Below, piece by piece: positions 1 to 5,475 of a stretch of DNA of 6,298 bases (position 1 is the first letter of the stretch; every line of letters begins with the position of its first letter). The translations under genes and the position numbers were made by a program. The stretch is from an uncultured Eubacteriales bacterium. GTDB taxonomy: Bacteria > Bacillota > Clostridia > Oscillospirales > Acutalibacteraceae. Where the stretch lies: the NCBI GenBank assembly GCA_934630995.1, contig CAKTXU010000114.1:1-6298 (forward strand). Direction: 5' to 3'. Below the pieces are notes generated by a model. That model did no database searches, was not told where the DNA came from, and saw nothing but the letters and a program-made list of their open reading frames with translations.

Positions 1-458
1 TTCTCCTCCGCGCCGGTGGTGGCGGCCACCATCTGCACCGCCTCCCGGGAGACATAGCGGTCAATCATCCGCCGGGCGGCCTCGTCTGTCCGGGCGGCGG
101 CCAGCCTGCTCTCCTCCAGCAGCTTGCCCGCCGTGGTCATCCCCGCCACCATGTCGGTGTAATATTTGTGCACCATCAGGGCCACGACATGCTTGCAGGC
201 TCCCTCCGTCTCGCGGGAGTCGGGGCAGCCGCATTCGTAGTAGTCTGCCTCCCCTTGGGCGTCGAAGCCGATTTCCACATGGTATTCGCCGTCCCGCCCG
301 TCGTTTTCCACCTCGGCGGTCAGATATTCGGGGTAGTATTCCCCGCTCTCCCGATGGACTGCGTGGACCTTGCCCGCGTTATAGCATTCCACGCCCCGCA
401 GATAGGTGCGGCGGCTGGACGCCTCATTGCTGATTTTTTTGAGGGAATACAGGGCCAC
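1..458 (-). CDS. SWIM zinc-finger protein, N-terminal part (probable Snf2-type helicase), truncated by window edge
   Basis: The open frame runs off the left edge, so only about 152 N-terminal residues are visible. It begins at a GTG (458-456) preceded by AAAAGGAG (476-469) with a 10-nt spacer; the nearby ATG at 465 is in another frame and stops early. The protein starts VALYSLKKISNEAS (Met in vivo) and carries a SWIM zinc finger at residues 76-90 with the pattern C-x-C-x9-C-x-H (C76, C78, C88, H90), followed by VVALMVHKYY. SWIM fingers bind nucleic acid or protein. In Firmicutes an N-terminal SWIM domain of this kind is commonly followed by a SNF2-associated region and a DEAD/DEAH helicase core, so that is the likely full-length protein. 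The helicase part lies outside the window, so the enzymatic assignment is inference. A stand-alone SWIM protein is the alternative. It is divergent from the acetyltransferase gene. Confidence 0.82.
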   Translation of the reverse strand, partial: MALYSLKKISNEASSRRTYLRGVECYNAGKVHAVHRESGEYYPEYLTAEVENDGRDGEYHVEIGFDAQGEADYYECGCPDSRETEGACKHVVALMVHKYYTDMVAGMTTAGKLLEESRLAAARTDEAARRMIDRYVSREAVQMVAATTGAEE

Positions 459-491
459 GGGGCATCCGCTCCTTTTGTTCCGTATCTTATC

Positions 492-520
492 AGTATACCC
501 CAAAAAAGGAATGCCGTAAA
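492..520 (-). promoter_or_regulatory. Probable sigma-A promoter of the SWIM protein gene
   Basis: Read on the minus strand, TTTACG (520-515) and TATACT (497-492) are separated by exactly 17 nt. The -10 matches TATAAT at five of six positions and the -35 matches TTGACA at four of six. It lies 34 nt upstream of the GTG start, leaving a short leader with the Shine-Dalgarno site. This is a pattern match only. Confidence 0.6.
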
Positions 521-574
521 GGGAAAATAGGCGTCCTTTCCGATAATCGCCGGCGGCGCTTCCGCCAATCGCCC

Positions 575-604
575 TTGCCATGGACGTTTCAAGTATGCTA
601 AGAT
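575..604 (+). promoter_or_regulatory. Probable sigma-A promoter of the GNAT gene
   Basis: TTGCCA (575-580, five of six matches to TTGACA) is followed after 18 nt by TAAGAT (599-604, four of six matches to TATAAT). Transcription would begin near 611. This helps choose the start of the downstream gene: an upstream in-frame ATG at 603 would fall inside the -10 box and could not be on the transcript. Confidence 0.5.
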
Positions 605-641
605 GATAGAAACAAATCGGCAGACGAGGAGACTATGGCCT

Positions 642-1172
642 ATGCTTGAATATCGGTCGTTACATGCGGAGGAAATCAGCCGAACGCTGTTTCAGGACTT
701 TATCCGGCATCAAATCGTCACCAAATGCCGGCGCAGAGAAAACGGCGAATGGGTCATCAAAGAGGCGCCTTTTGTCGACGACTGGACAGAACAGGACTAT
801 CAAATTTTACTTTCCTGCCTGAAAAACACCATTCTTTCCGGCGGTTTCGTGTATGCCGCCTTTGTCGACGGAAAGCTAAAGGGCTTCGCTTCGGTGGAGC
901 CGGAAATGTTTGAGGATGAGCAGAAATATATGGACCTGTCAAGTATTCATGTATCCGAGGATATGAGGCATAAAGGGATTGGCAGAACACTTTTCCTTGC
1001 GGCAAAGGACTGGGCAAAGAAAAAAGGGGCTGAAAAGCTCTACATATCCGCGCACTCGGCTGTTGAGAGCCAGGCCTTTTATCAGTCGTTGGGTTGTGTC
1101 GAAGCAACAGTATATCATCAAAAACACGTTGAAGAGGAGCCGTATGACTGTCAGTTGGAATGCCCTCTGTAA
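642..1172 (+). CDS. GNAT family N-acetyltransferase
   Basis: A 176-aa cytosolic acyl-CoA-dependent acetyltransferase of the GNAT fold. The acetyl-CoA pyrophosphate-binding motif A is clear: strand IHV (102-104), then R109-H-K-G112-I-G114, matching R/Q-x-x-G-x-G/A, followed by the helix RTLFLAAKDWA. Further on, EKLYISAHSAVESQAFYQSLGC matches the usual motif B region with the typical A-F-Y-x-x-L-G segment near the C terminus. The substrate cannot be read from sequence; it could be a small amine, an amino acid or a protein N terminus. I chose ATG 642 because GAGGAG (626-631) lies 10 nt upstream; an in-frame ATG at 603 adds 13 residues but has no ribosome site and sits in the promoter. The gene is visibly more AT-rich than htpG or spo0A, which may mark horizontal acquisition. 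It appears monocistronic. Confidence 0.88.
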   Translation: MLEYRSLHAEEISRTLFQDFIRHQIVTKCRRRENGEWVIKEAPFVDDWTEQDYQILLSCLKNTILSGGFVYAAFVDGKLKGFASVEPEMFEDEQKYMDLSSIHVSEDMRHKGIGRTLFLAAKDWAKKKGAEKLYISAHSAVESQAFYQSLGCVEATVYHQKHVEEEPYDCQLECPL

Positions 1173-1203
1173 ACAAACGGATGCAACATAGGGGTAAACG
1201 GGG

Positions 1204-1239
1204 AAACACGGAGCCGGCTGGGTTATGCTCCCTTGTTTT
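1204..1239 (+). terminator. Weak candidate terminator after the GNAT gene
   Basis: AAACA (1204-1208) and GGAGC (1210-1214) can pair with GCTCC (1227-1231) and TGTTT (1234-1238), with a small internal loop and a 12-nt apical loop. The U-rich tail is short and interrupted, so this is a poor intrinsic terminator. It lies about 30 nt past the GNAT stop codon and before the htpG promoter, which is where one would be needed. Confidence 0.25.
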
Positions 1240-1278
1240 GCCGCTTTTCCGCCGGGCCGCCCGGTTCGTTACAATTTT

Positions 1279-1307
1279 TTAACAACTTGTTCCGCTATTC
1301 GTACTAT
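1279..1307 (+). promoter_or_regulatory. Probable sigma-A promoter of the htpG-vanZ unit
   Basis: TTAACA (1279-1284, five of six to the -35 consensus) and TACTAT (1302-1307, four of six to the -10) are 17 nt apart. Transcription would start near 1314, placing the CIRCE element at the very 5' end of the message, the classical position for HrcA repression. An alternative -10, TATAGT (1305-1310), would give a 20-nt spacer. The 11-bp palindrome AACAACTTGTT (1281-1291) overlaps the -35 box. Confidence 0.6.
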
Positions 1308-1320
1308 AGTAGAACTTGAG

Positions 1321-1347
1321 TTAGCACTCTATTTGTCTGAGTGCTAA
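1321..1347. promoter_or_regulatory. CIRCE element (HrcA operator)
   Basis: TTAGCACTC (1321-1329), a 9-nt spacer and GAGTGCTAA (1339-1347) form the canonical CIRCE inverted repeat, with no mismatch in either arm and the standard spacing. HrcA binds CIRCE and represses transcription until heat or misfolded protein titrates GroEL, which HrcA needs for activity. The site is just downstream of the predicted start of transcription and 31 nt before the htpG ATG, so htpG and the linked vanZ should be class I heat-shock genes here. hrcA itself is not in the window. Confidence 0.95.
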
Positions 1348-1378
1348 ACATTCTTGACAGTGAAGAGGGAATGCCATC

Positions 1379-3265
1379 ATGAGAACCAAGCAGTTCAAGG
1401 CCGAGTCCAAGCGCCTGCTCGACCTGATGATCAACTCCATTTACACCCACAAGGAAATCTTCCTCCGCGAGCTGATCTCCAACGCCAGCGACGCCATGGA
1501 CAAGCTGTATTACCGCGCCCTGACCGAGCACCTGTCCGACGTCAGCCGGGACGACCTGGCCGTCTTTCTGAGCGTCGACAAGGAAAGCCGCACCCTGACC
1601 ATCACCGACAACGGCTGCGGCATGACCCAGGAGGAGCTGGAAAACAATCTGGGCGTCATCGCCAAGAGCGGCTCCCTGCACTTTAAAAAGGAGAACGAGG
1701 CCAGGGAGGACGTGGACATTATCGGCCAGTTCGGCGTGGGCTTCTACTCCGCCTTCATGGTCAGCGACTGCGTGACGGTGGAGAGCCGGGCCTACGGGGC
1801 GGAGGAAGCCTGGTGCTGGCAGTCCCGGGGGGCGGAGGGTTACACCATCGAGCCCTGCGACAAGGCGGAGCGGGGCACCGTCGTCACCCTGCGCATCAAG
1901 GAAAACACCGAGGAGGAAAACTACGACGAGTTTCTGGAGTCCTACCGTCTGCAGGGGCTGGTGAAAAAGTATTCCGATTACATCCGCTACCCCATTAAAA
2001 TGGAGGTGGAGAAGAGCCGGCCCAAGGACGAGGAGGGGAAGGAATACGAAACCTATACCGAGGTGGAAACCATCAACAGCATGGTGCCCATCTGGCGCAA
2101 AAACAAGAGCGAGCTGACGCCCGAGGATTACAACGGCTTCTATAAGGAAAAATTCTACGATTATGAGGATCCGGCCCGGGTGATCCACACCGCCACCGAG
2201 GGAGCGGCCACCTACAACGCCCTGCTCTTCATCCCCGCCCGCGCGCCCTACAACTATTATACCCGGGAATATGAAAAGGGCCTGCAGCTCTACGCCAGCG
2301 GGGTTCTCATCATGGACAAGTGCGCCGATCTGCTGCCCGATCATTTCAGCTTCGTCAAGGGATTGGTGGATTCCCAGGATCTCTCCCTGAATATCTCCCG
2401 GGAAATGCTGCAGCATGATCGCCAGCTGAAAATCATCGCCGGGCGGCTGGAAAAGAAAATCGGCAGCGAGCTCCAGTCCATGCTGGAAAACGATCGGGAA
2501 GGGTATGAGAAGTTCTTCAAAAATTTCGGCCTGCAGCTCAAATACGGCGTCTACAATGAATACGGACGGAACAAGGACGCCATCAAGGACCTGCTGCTCT
2601 TCGTCTCCTCCTTTGAGAAAAAGCCGGTCACCCTCAAGGAATATGCGGGCCGGATGAAGGAGGATCAGAAATTCCTCTACTACGCCTGCGGCGAGAGCCC
2701 GGAAAAAATCGAGAAGCTGCCCCAGGCCGAAGCGGTGCTCGACAAGGGGTATGAAATCCTCTATTTCACCGACGACGTGGACGAATTCGCCATCAAAATG
2801 CTCCATGAGTACGAGGGCAAGGAGTTCAAGTCCATCTCCGGCGGCGACCTGGGACTGGAAACCCCCGAGGAAAAGGAAGCCGAGGAAAAGCAGGCGGAGG
2901 AAAACAAGGATCTGTTCGCCTTCATGGGGGAGGCGCTGGACGGCAAGGTCAAGGCCGTCCGTCTGTCCAAGCGGCTGAAAACCCATCCGGTCTGCCTGGC
3001 CAGCGAGGGCGAGCTCTCCCTGGAAATGGAAAAGGTGCTCAATTCCATGCCCACCGACAACAAGGTCAAGGCCGACAGGGTGCTGGAAATTAATGAAAGC
3101 CATCCCATCTTCGCCAAGCTGACCAAGCTCTACGAGGAGGATAAGGACAAGCTGCAGGCGTATACCCGGCTGCTCTATACCCAGGCCATGCTCATCGAGG
3201 GAATGAGCATCGACGACCCGGTGGAATTCACCAACCAGGTTTGTTCCCTCATGGCCGGAGACTGA
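1379..3265 (+). CDS. htpG: Hsp90-family molecular chaperone HtpG
   Basis: A full-length 628-aa cytosolic, ATP-dependent Hsp90 homodimer; bacterial HtpG is usually about 610-630 aa. The N-terminal GHKL ATPase domain has all expected motifs: ELISNASDA with E31, N35 and D38; TDNGCGM with D77, G79 and G81; an IAKSGS segment (94-99); and the lid/nucleotide motif GQFGVGFYSAF (116-126). The middle domain includes LTPEDYNGFYKE and the client/ATP-contacting stretch around SQDLSLNISREMLQ. A highly charged segment near residues 494-510 (ETPEEKEAEEKQAEE) joins it to the C-terminal dimerisation domain, which ends MSIDDPVEFTNQVCSLMAGD. The start ATG has GAGGG (1365-1369) 9 nt upstream. Transcription is predicted to be under HrcA through the CIRCE element in its leader. 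vanZ follows after 41 bp with no terminator between. Confidence 0.97.
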   Translation: MRTKQFKAESKRLLDLMINSIYTHKEIFLRELISNASDAMDKLYYRALTEHLSDVSRDDLAVFLSVDKESRTLTITDNGCGMTQEELENNLGVIAKSGSLHFKKENEAREDVDIIGQFGVGFYSAFMVSDCVTVESRAYGAEEAWCWQSRGAEGYTIEPCDKAERGTVVTLRIKENTEEENYDEFLESYRLQGLVKKYSDYIRYPIKMEVEKSRPKDEEGKEYETYTEVETINSMVPIWRKNKSELTPEDYNGFYKEKFYDYEDPARVIHTATEGAATYNALLFIPARAPYNYYTREYEKGLQLYASGVLIMDKCADLLPDHFSFVKGLVDSQDLSLNISREMLQHDRQLKIIAGRLEKKIGSELQSMLENDREGYEKFFKNFGLQLKYGVYNEYGRNKDAIKDLLLFVSSFEKKPVTLKEYAGRMKEDQKFLYYACGESPEKIEKLPQAEAVLDKGYEILYFTDDVDEFAIKMLHEYEGKEFKSISGGDLGLETPEEKEAEEKQAEENKDLFAFMGEALDGKVKAVRLSKRLKTHPVCLASEGELSLEMEKVLNSMPTDNKVKADRVLEINESHPIFAKLTKLYEEDKDKLQAYTRLLYTQAMLIEGMSIDDPVEFTNQVCSLMAGD

Positions 3266-3306
3266 CCGGCAGCAGCGCTTTTAATCGACGTATAAGGAGG
3301 CCGTTC

Positions 3307-3819
3307 ATGCGTCTGTCCCGCAACCACACCCGGCAGGGGATTCTCTGGGGCTGCGCCGTTCTGTGGATGGGCGTCATCTTTTTATTCTCCTCCCAGACGG
3401 GCGATTCCTCCGGCGCCCTGAGCGGCGGCCTCATCGAGTCGGTCCTGACCCTTGTCTATCCCCCCTATCGGGGGATGGAGGCGACGGAGCGGGCCGCCCT
3501 GGTGGATTCCTGGCAATTTTTTGTCCGCAAGGGCGCCCATTTCACCGTGTACATGGTGTTGGGTATCCTCACCTCCCTGGCCGCTGCCGGCCACCCGCTG
3601 CGGGAACGGTTCCGGGTGCTTCTTCCCCTGGGCATCTGCCTGCTCTATGCCGCCGGGGACGAGTTCCACCAGTCCTTTGTCCCCGGAAGAGGACCCCAGC
3701 TGCGGGACGTGGCCGTCGATTTCTGCGGCGCGGCCCTGGGCGTCCTTACGGTAACCCTCTGCCGCCGGCTTTGGAGACGGCGCAGAGAAAAGCGAAACAG
3801 ACCCCTATCTCCGTCATAA
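3307..3819 (+). CDS. VanZ-family membrane protein
   Basis: A 170-aa integral membrane protein. Hydrophobic segments lie near residues 12-27, 77-94, 103-117 and 135-152, a four-helix layout typical of VanZ-like proteins, with an Arg-rich cytoplasmic tail (WRRRREKRNR). Family signatures are KGAHFTVYMVLG (75-86) and DEFHQSFVPGRGPQLRDVAVD (118-138), matching the conserved D-E-x-H-Q...P-G-R...D-x-x-x-D block. VanZ itself gives low-level teicoplanin resistance in enterococci, but most members are chromosomal proteins of unknown function and there are no other van genes here, so resistance should not be assumed. The ATG at 3307 has a perfect AAGGAGG (3294-3300) with 6-nt spacing; an in-frame upstream extension overlapping htpG is not needed. 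It is probably co-transcribed with htpG and thus heat-inducible. A strong terminator follows 20 bp past the stop. Confidence 0.9.
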   Translation: MRLSRNHTRQGILWGCAVLWMGVIFLFSSQTGDSSGALSGGLIESVLTLVYPPYRGMEATERAALVDSWQFFVRKGAHFTVYMVLGILTSLAAAGHPLRERFRVLLPLGICLLYAAGDEFHQSFVPGRGPQLRDVAVDFCGAALGVLTVTLCRRLWRRRREKRNRPLSPS

Positions 3820-3838
3820 AATACGGCAAATGAACTGG

Positions 3839-3885
3839 AAAAAACCGCCGGCTGGCCATGAGTTGTGGTCCGCCGGCGGTTTTTT
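3839..3885 (+). terminator. Strong intrinsic terminator of htpG-vanZ
   Basis: CCGCCGGC (3845-3852) pairs perfectly with GCCGGCGG (3872-3879), and the flanking A6 (3839-3844) pairs with T6 (3880-3885), which also serves as the U tract. Inside the loop, GGCCA (3854-3858) can pair with TGGTC (3866-3870), extending the stem. The symmetrical A and T tracts mean it could also work on the opposite strand, although no minus-strand gene ends here. Confidence 0.92.
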
Positions 3886-4083
3886 ATGGGGCTGTCCTTG
3901 TATGGAGGTCTGCCGTCCTTCTCAGGCAAAACCACAAAACCCACTGGTATTCCCTCCTTCCAACAGGAAGGGCACACCTCCGGAAATCCCCTGTCTTTAT
4001 TCTTTATGCGTCAAATTATCCCTCGTTTGTTTGTGCCAATTTCACAAATATCCATCTTTTTCTGCTTATTTTTCAAAAAAGTG
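3886..4083. other. AT-rich intergenic stretch without a recognisable gene
   Basis: Between the vanZ terminator and the spo0A promoter region I see no supportable gene. Three overlapping short frames begin in or near the terminator, lack ribosome sites and look like nothing known. The only structure is a small perfect hairpin, CCTTCC-AACA-GGAAGG (3956-3971), without a U tract. Base composition becomes AT-rich towards 4083, as expected upstream of a promoter. A small RNA cannot be excluded. Confidence 0.5.
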
Positions 4084-4150
4084 ATTTCCAGTACTTGACA
4101 AAATAATCCAGAATATGGTAATCTAGTGCTCGTTGACAAATTCTGGAAAT
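4084..4150. repeat. Triple TCCAG element flanking the spo0A promoter (possible operator)
   Basis: ATTTCCAG (4084-4091), AATCCAGAAT (4105-4114) and, inverted, ATTCTGGAAAT (4140-4150) share a TCCAG core. The first two cores are exactly 20 bp apart, about two helical turns. TCCAGAAT (4107-4114) is perfectly inverted as ATTCTGGA (4140-4147), and ATTTCCAG as CTGGAAAT (4143-4150). They bracket the -35/-10 candidates. The repeats are directly visible; an operator role is inference. Confidence 0.4.
4095..4124 (+). promoter_or_regulatory. Probable promoter of spo0A
   Basis: A perfect TTGACA (4095-4100) is followed after 18 nt by TAATCT (4119-4124), a weak -10 box preceded by TGG, which resembles an extended -10. 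The 8-mer TTGACAAA recurs at 4133-4140, but I see no well-spaced -10 for that second copy. The predicted leader before the Shine-Dalgarno site is about 20 nt. Confidence 0.5.
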
Positions 4151-4168
4151 TATAGGAGGCATCTTCCA

Positions 4169-4939
4169 ATGGAAAACAAAATCAGCGTACTACTGGCAGA
4201 CAACAGCGAGACGTTCGGCCTTTCCTGCGCCGCGGCTATGCGGGCGGAATCCCTGGACGTGCAGACGATAAATAAGGACGGGCGGCATATCGTGGATACC
4301 GTATCCCGTCTTCATCCCGAGGTGGTGATGATGGACTTCTTCCTCCCGGGCATGGATGCTCTGGGTGTCATCAAAGGGATACAGGAGCTCCATCTTTCCC
4401 GGATGCCGCTCATCCTCGTCATGTCCAACACCGACAAGCCCGCCCTGGAACAGGCGGCGCTGGAGGGCGGAGCGGATTACTACCTGCTCAAGCCCTTTGA
4501 CGTGCCCGAGCTGTCCCGGCGGATCCGTTCCCTCCGGGGTCAGTGTCATCTGCAGGCTCTGCGCGGCGGCAAAGCCGCAGGCGGGAGCAGCCTGGAAATC
4601 CGCGTGACCGAGATTCTCCACCAAATCGGCGTCCCCGCCCACATCAAGGGCTATCCCTATGTGCGGGACGCCATCCTGCTGTCCATCGAGGATGAGGAAA
4701 TGATCAACGCCGTGACCAAACGGCTGTATCCCGCCGTCGCCAAGCGGCACGATACCACCTCCTCCCGGGTGGAGCGGGCCATCCGCCACGCCATCGAGGT
4801 AGCCTGGGACCGGGGCGATGTGGAGGTTCTCAATTCCTATTTCGGCTATACCATTCACAACGAGCGGGGCAAGCCCACCAACTCCGAATTCATCGCCATG
4901 ATAAGCGATAAATTCCGCCTCCAGCTCAAAATCGGATAA
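4169..4939 (+). CDS. spo0A: Spo0A-type sporulation response regulator
   Basis: A 256-aa cytosolic DNA-binding response regulator; Spo0A~P is the master switch for sporulation entry. The receiver (about 1-122) has the phosphoacceptor D56 in VVMMDFFLPGMDALG, S86 at the conserved Ser/Thr position and K108 in LLKPFD. The acidic pocket, D-D in B. subtilis Spo0A, is D11-N12 here. After a short linker (about 123-140) comes the Spo0A_C effector domain, nearly family-identical in IGVPAHIKGYPYVRDAI (153-169), the helix-turn-helix part TTSSRVERAIRHAIEVAW (196-213) and the end KPTNSEFIAMISDKFRL (235-251). The linker makes it slightly shorter than the 267-aa B. subtilis protein. AGGAGG (4154-4159) lies 9 nt before ATG 4169; an in-frame TTG at 4133 is unsupported. 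The usual upstream neighbour spoIVB is absent, so it may be a relocated copy or a paralogue. No convincing terminator follows. Confidence 0.93.
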   Translation: MENKISVLLADNSETFGLSCAAAMRAESLDVQTINKDGRHIVDTVSRLHPEVVMMDFFLPGMDALGVIKGIQELHLSRMPLILVMSNTDKPALEQAALEGGADYYLLKPFDVPELSRRIRSLRGQCHLQALRGGKAAGGSSLEIRVTEILHQIGVPAHIKGYPYVRDAILLSIEDEEMINAVTKRLYPAVAKRHDTTSSRVERAIRHAIEVAWDRGDVEVLNSYFGYTIHNERGKPTNSEFIAMISDKFRLQLKIG

Positions 4940-4941
4940 AC

Positions 4942-4971
4942 TTAACTATCTACAGTTTTTATTTGGATAAT
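4942..4971 (+). promoter_or_regulatory. Candidate promoter upstream of the 99-aa gene (distal)
   Basis: TTAACT (4942-4947) and GATAAT (4966-4971, five of six to the -10) are 18 nt apart, just after the spo0A stop codon. A second candidate nearer the gene is an extended -10, TGG-TAAACT (-10 hexamer 5011-5016), with no good -35. Either could drive the downstream gene; I cannot decide between them. Confidence 0.35.
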
Positions 4972-5038
4972 TTGTAAGAAACGTGGATTTCATTCACATC
5001 AAAAGTGTGGTAAACTATCGGCAAAGGAGGGCGATAGT

Positions 5039-5338
5039 ATGGAAACCACCGATGTGGCCGGCAGGATACGCCGGGCTTTGGGCGAACCTTATGAAGTGGC
5101 CAAGCGGGATGGAAAGCCGATTGTCCTCCGCGAGCTGGGAAACGGCTATGTTTTCGAGGTGCACCCGCAGGCTTCCGCGCCTGAGGAAATCCAGGCGAAC
5201 CTCCTCATCCGCTATCCTTCCGCCGGGGAGGAGCCGGTGGAGGGGATCTACGGCATCCGCACGCTGACGGACTTGAAGGACGTGCTGGGGGCCATGGCCA
5301 TCAAATATAAGGAGCTGGGCTCCTGCTGCTTCCGGTAG
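5039..5338 (+). CDS. Hypothetical protein, 99 aa
   Basis: I do not recognise this protein. It is a real gene by its signals: AAAGGAGG (5023-5030) lies 8 nt before the ATG, promoter candidates precede it, and a strong terminator begins 20 bp after the stop codon, making it a self-contained one-gene unit. The product is soluble and mixed-charge with no signal peptide or membrane segment. It begins METTDVAGRIRRALGEPYEV, has an alternating strand-like centre (PIVLRELGNGYVFEV, then NLLIRYP), a C-terminal part likely helical (TLTDLKDVLGAMAIKYKEL) and ends with a Cys pair, GSCCFR. The small alpha/beta look is inference from composition. Its position directly after spo0A might suggest a sporulation link, but nothing in the sequence shows this. 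Confidence 0.8.
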   Translation: METTDVAGRIRRALGEPYEVAKRDGKPIVLRELGNGYVFEVHPQASAPEEIQANLLIRYPSAGEEPVEGIYGIRTLTDLKDVLGAMAIKYKELGSCCFR

Positions 5339-5357
5339 GAAAGGCCGGCTGATATCG

Positions 5358-5395
5358 GCGGTGTCCCGCGTCGTTCGCGGGACGCCGCTTTTTTT
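5358..5395 (+). terminator. Strong intrinsic terminator after the 99-aa gene
   Basis: A 13-bp stem, 5358-5370 pairing with 5376-5388 (one G-U pair, otherwise perfect, rich in GC), has a 5-nt loop TCGTT and is followed immediately by seven T residues (5389-5395). This is a textbook Rho-independent terminator. Confidence 0.95.
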
Positions 5396-5418
5396 ACAGC
5401 GTCGTACAGAATTGGGAA

Positions 5419-5445
5419 ACCGCCGTCCCCTTTCCCGCATATACT
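5419..5445 (+). promoter_or_regulatory. Candidate promoter of the amidase gene, sigma-E/sigma-K-like
   Basis: CATATACT (5438-5445) contains TATACT, a good sigma-A -10, but the hexamer 17 nt upstream (AAACCG) is a poor -35. CATATACT also fits the CATAnnnT form of mother-cell sigma-E/sigma-K -10 elements, and an AC (5419-5420) lies 17 nt before it, as in the sigma-K -35. Which sigma factor acts here is unresolved. Confidence 0.35.
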
Positions 5446-5475
5446 GGTAAAAACGGGACAAGGAGGTTCCAGGCC

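Noticed and set aside
603..641. Upstream ATG (603) for the GNAT gene
   Set aside because: It overlaps the predicted -10 box and has no Shine-Dalgarno site; ATG 642 has GAGGAG at proper spacing. The out-of-frame ATG at 635 gives only a four-codon frame.
1252..1264. CCGGG-CCG-CCCGG hairpin as a GNAT terminator
   Set aside because: The loop is 3 nt and the T run begins about 10 nt after the stem, too far for intrinsic termination.
1371..1382. Three-codon ATG frame overlapping the htpG start (ATGA)
   Set aside because: The purine-rich ribosome site ends only 1 nt before this ATG, too close for initiation; it is likely chance.
1304..3103. 599-aa minus-strand open frame antisense to htpG
   Set aside because: It lies opposite a certain htpG with intact Hsp90 motifs. 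Long antisense frames arise from GC-biased third positions, and its translation is low-complexity Leu/Gly/Val/Phe with no recognisable domain.
3307..3819. VanZ as a glycopeptide-resistance gene
   Set aside because: No other van cluster gene is nearby and most VanZ-family proteins are not linked to resistance, so only the family name is justified.
3956..3971. Hairpin CCTTCC-AACA-GGAAGG as a terminator
   Set aside because: A 6-bp stem with no T tract on either side, and vanZ already has a strong terminator 70 bp upstream.
3830..4106. Three overlapping plus-strand frames of 77-84 aa after vanZ
   Set aside because: They start in or next to the terminator hairpin, lack ribosome sites, occupy all three frames at once and resemble no family.
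4133..4140. Possible Spo0A box (TTTGTCAA on the minus strand)
   Set aside because: It lacks the G of the TGTCGAA core, so the match is too weak to claim autoregulation.
4133..4168. TTG start that extends Spo0A by 12 residues
   Set aside because: The extension is not Spo0A-like, and AGGAGG is well spaced for ATG 4169, whose product begins like other Spo0A proteins.
4190..4858. 222-aa minus-strand frame antisense to spo0A
   Set aside because: Same codon-bias shadow; the plus strand encodes a conserved Spo0A throughout.
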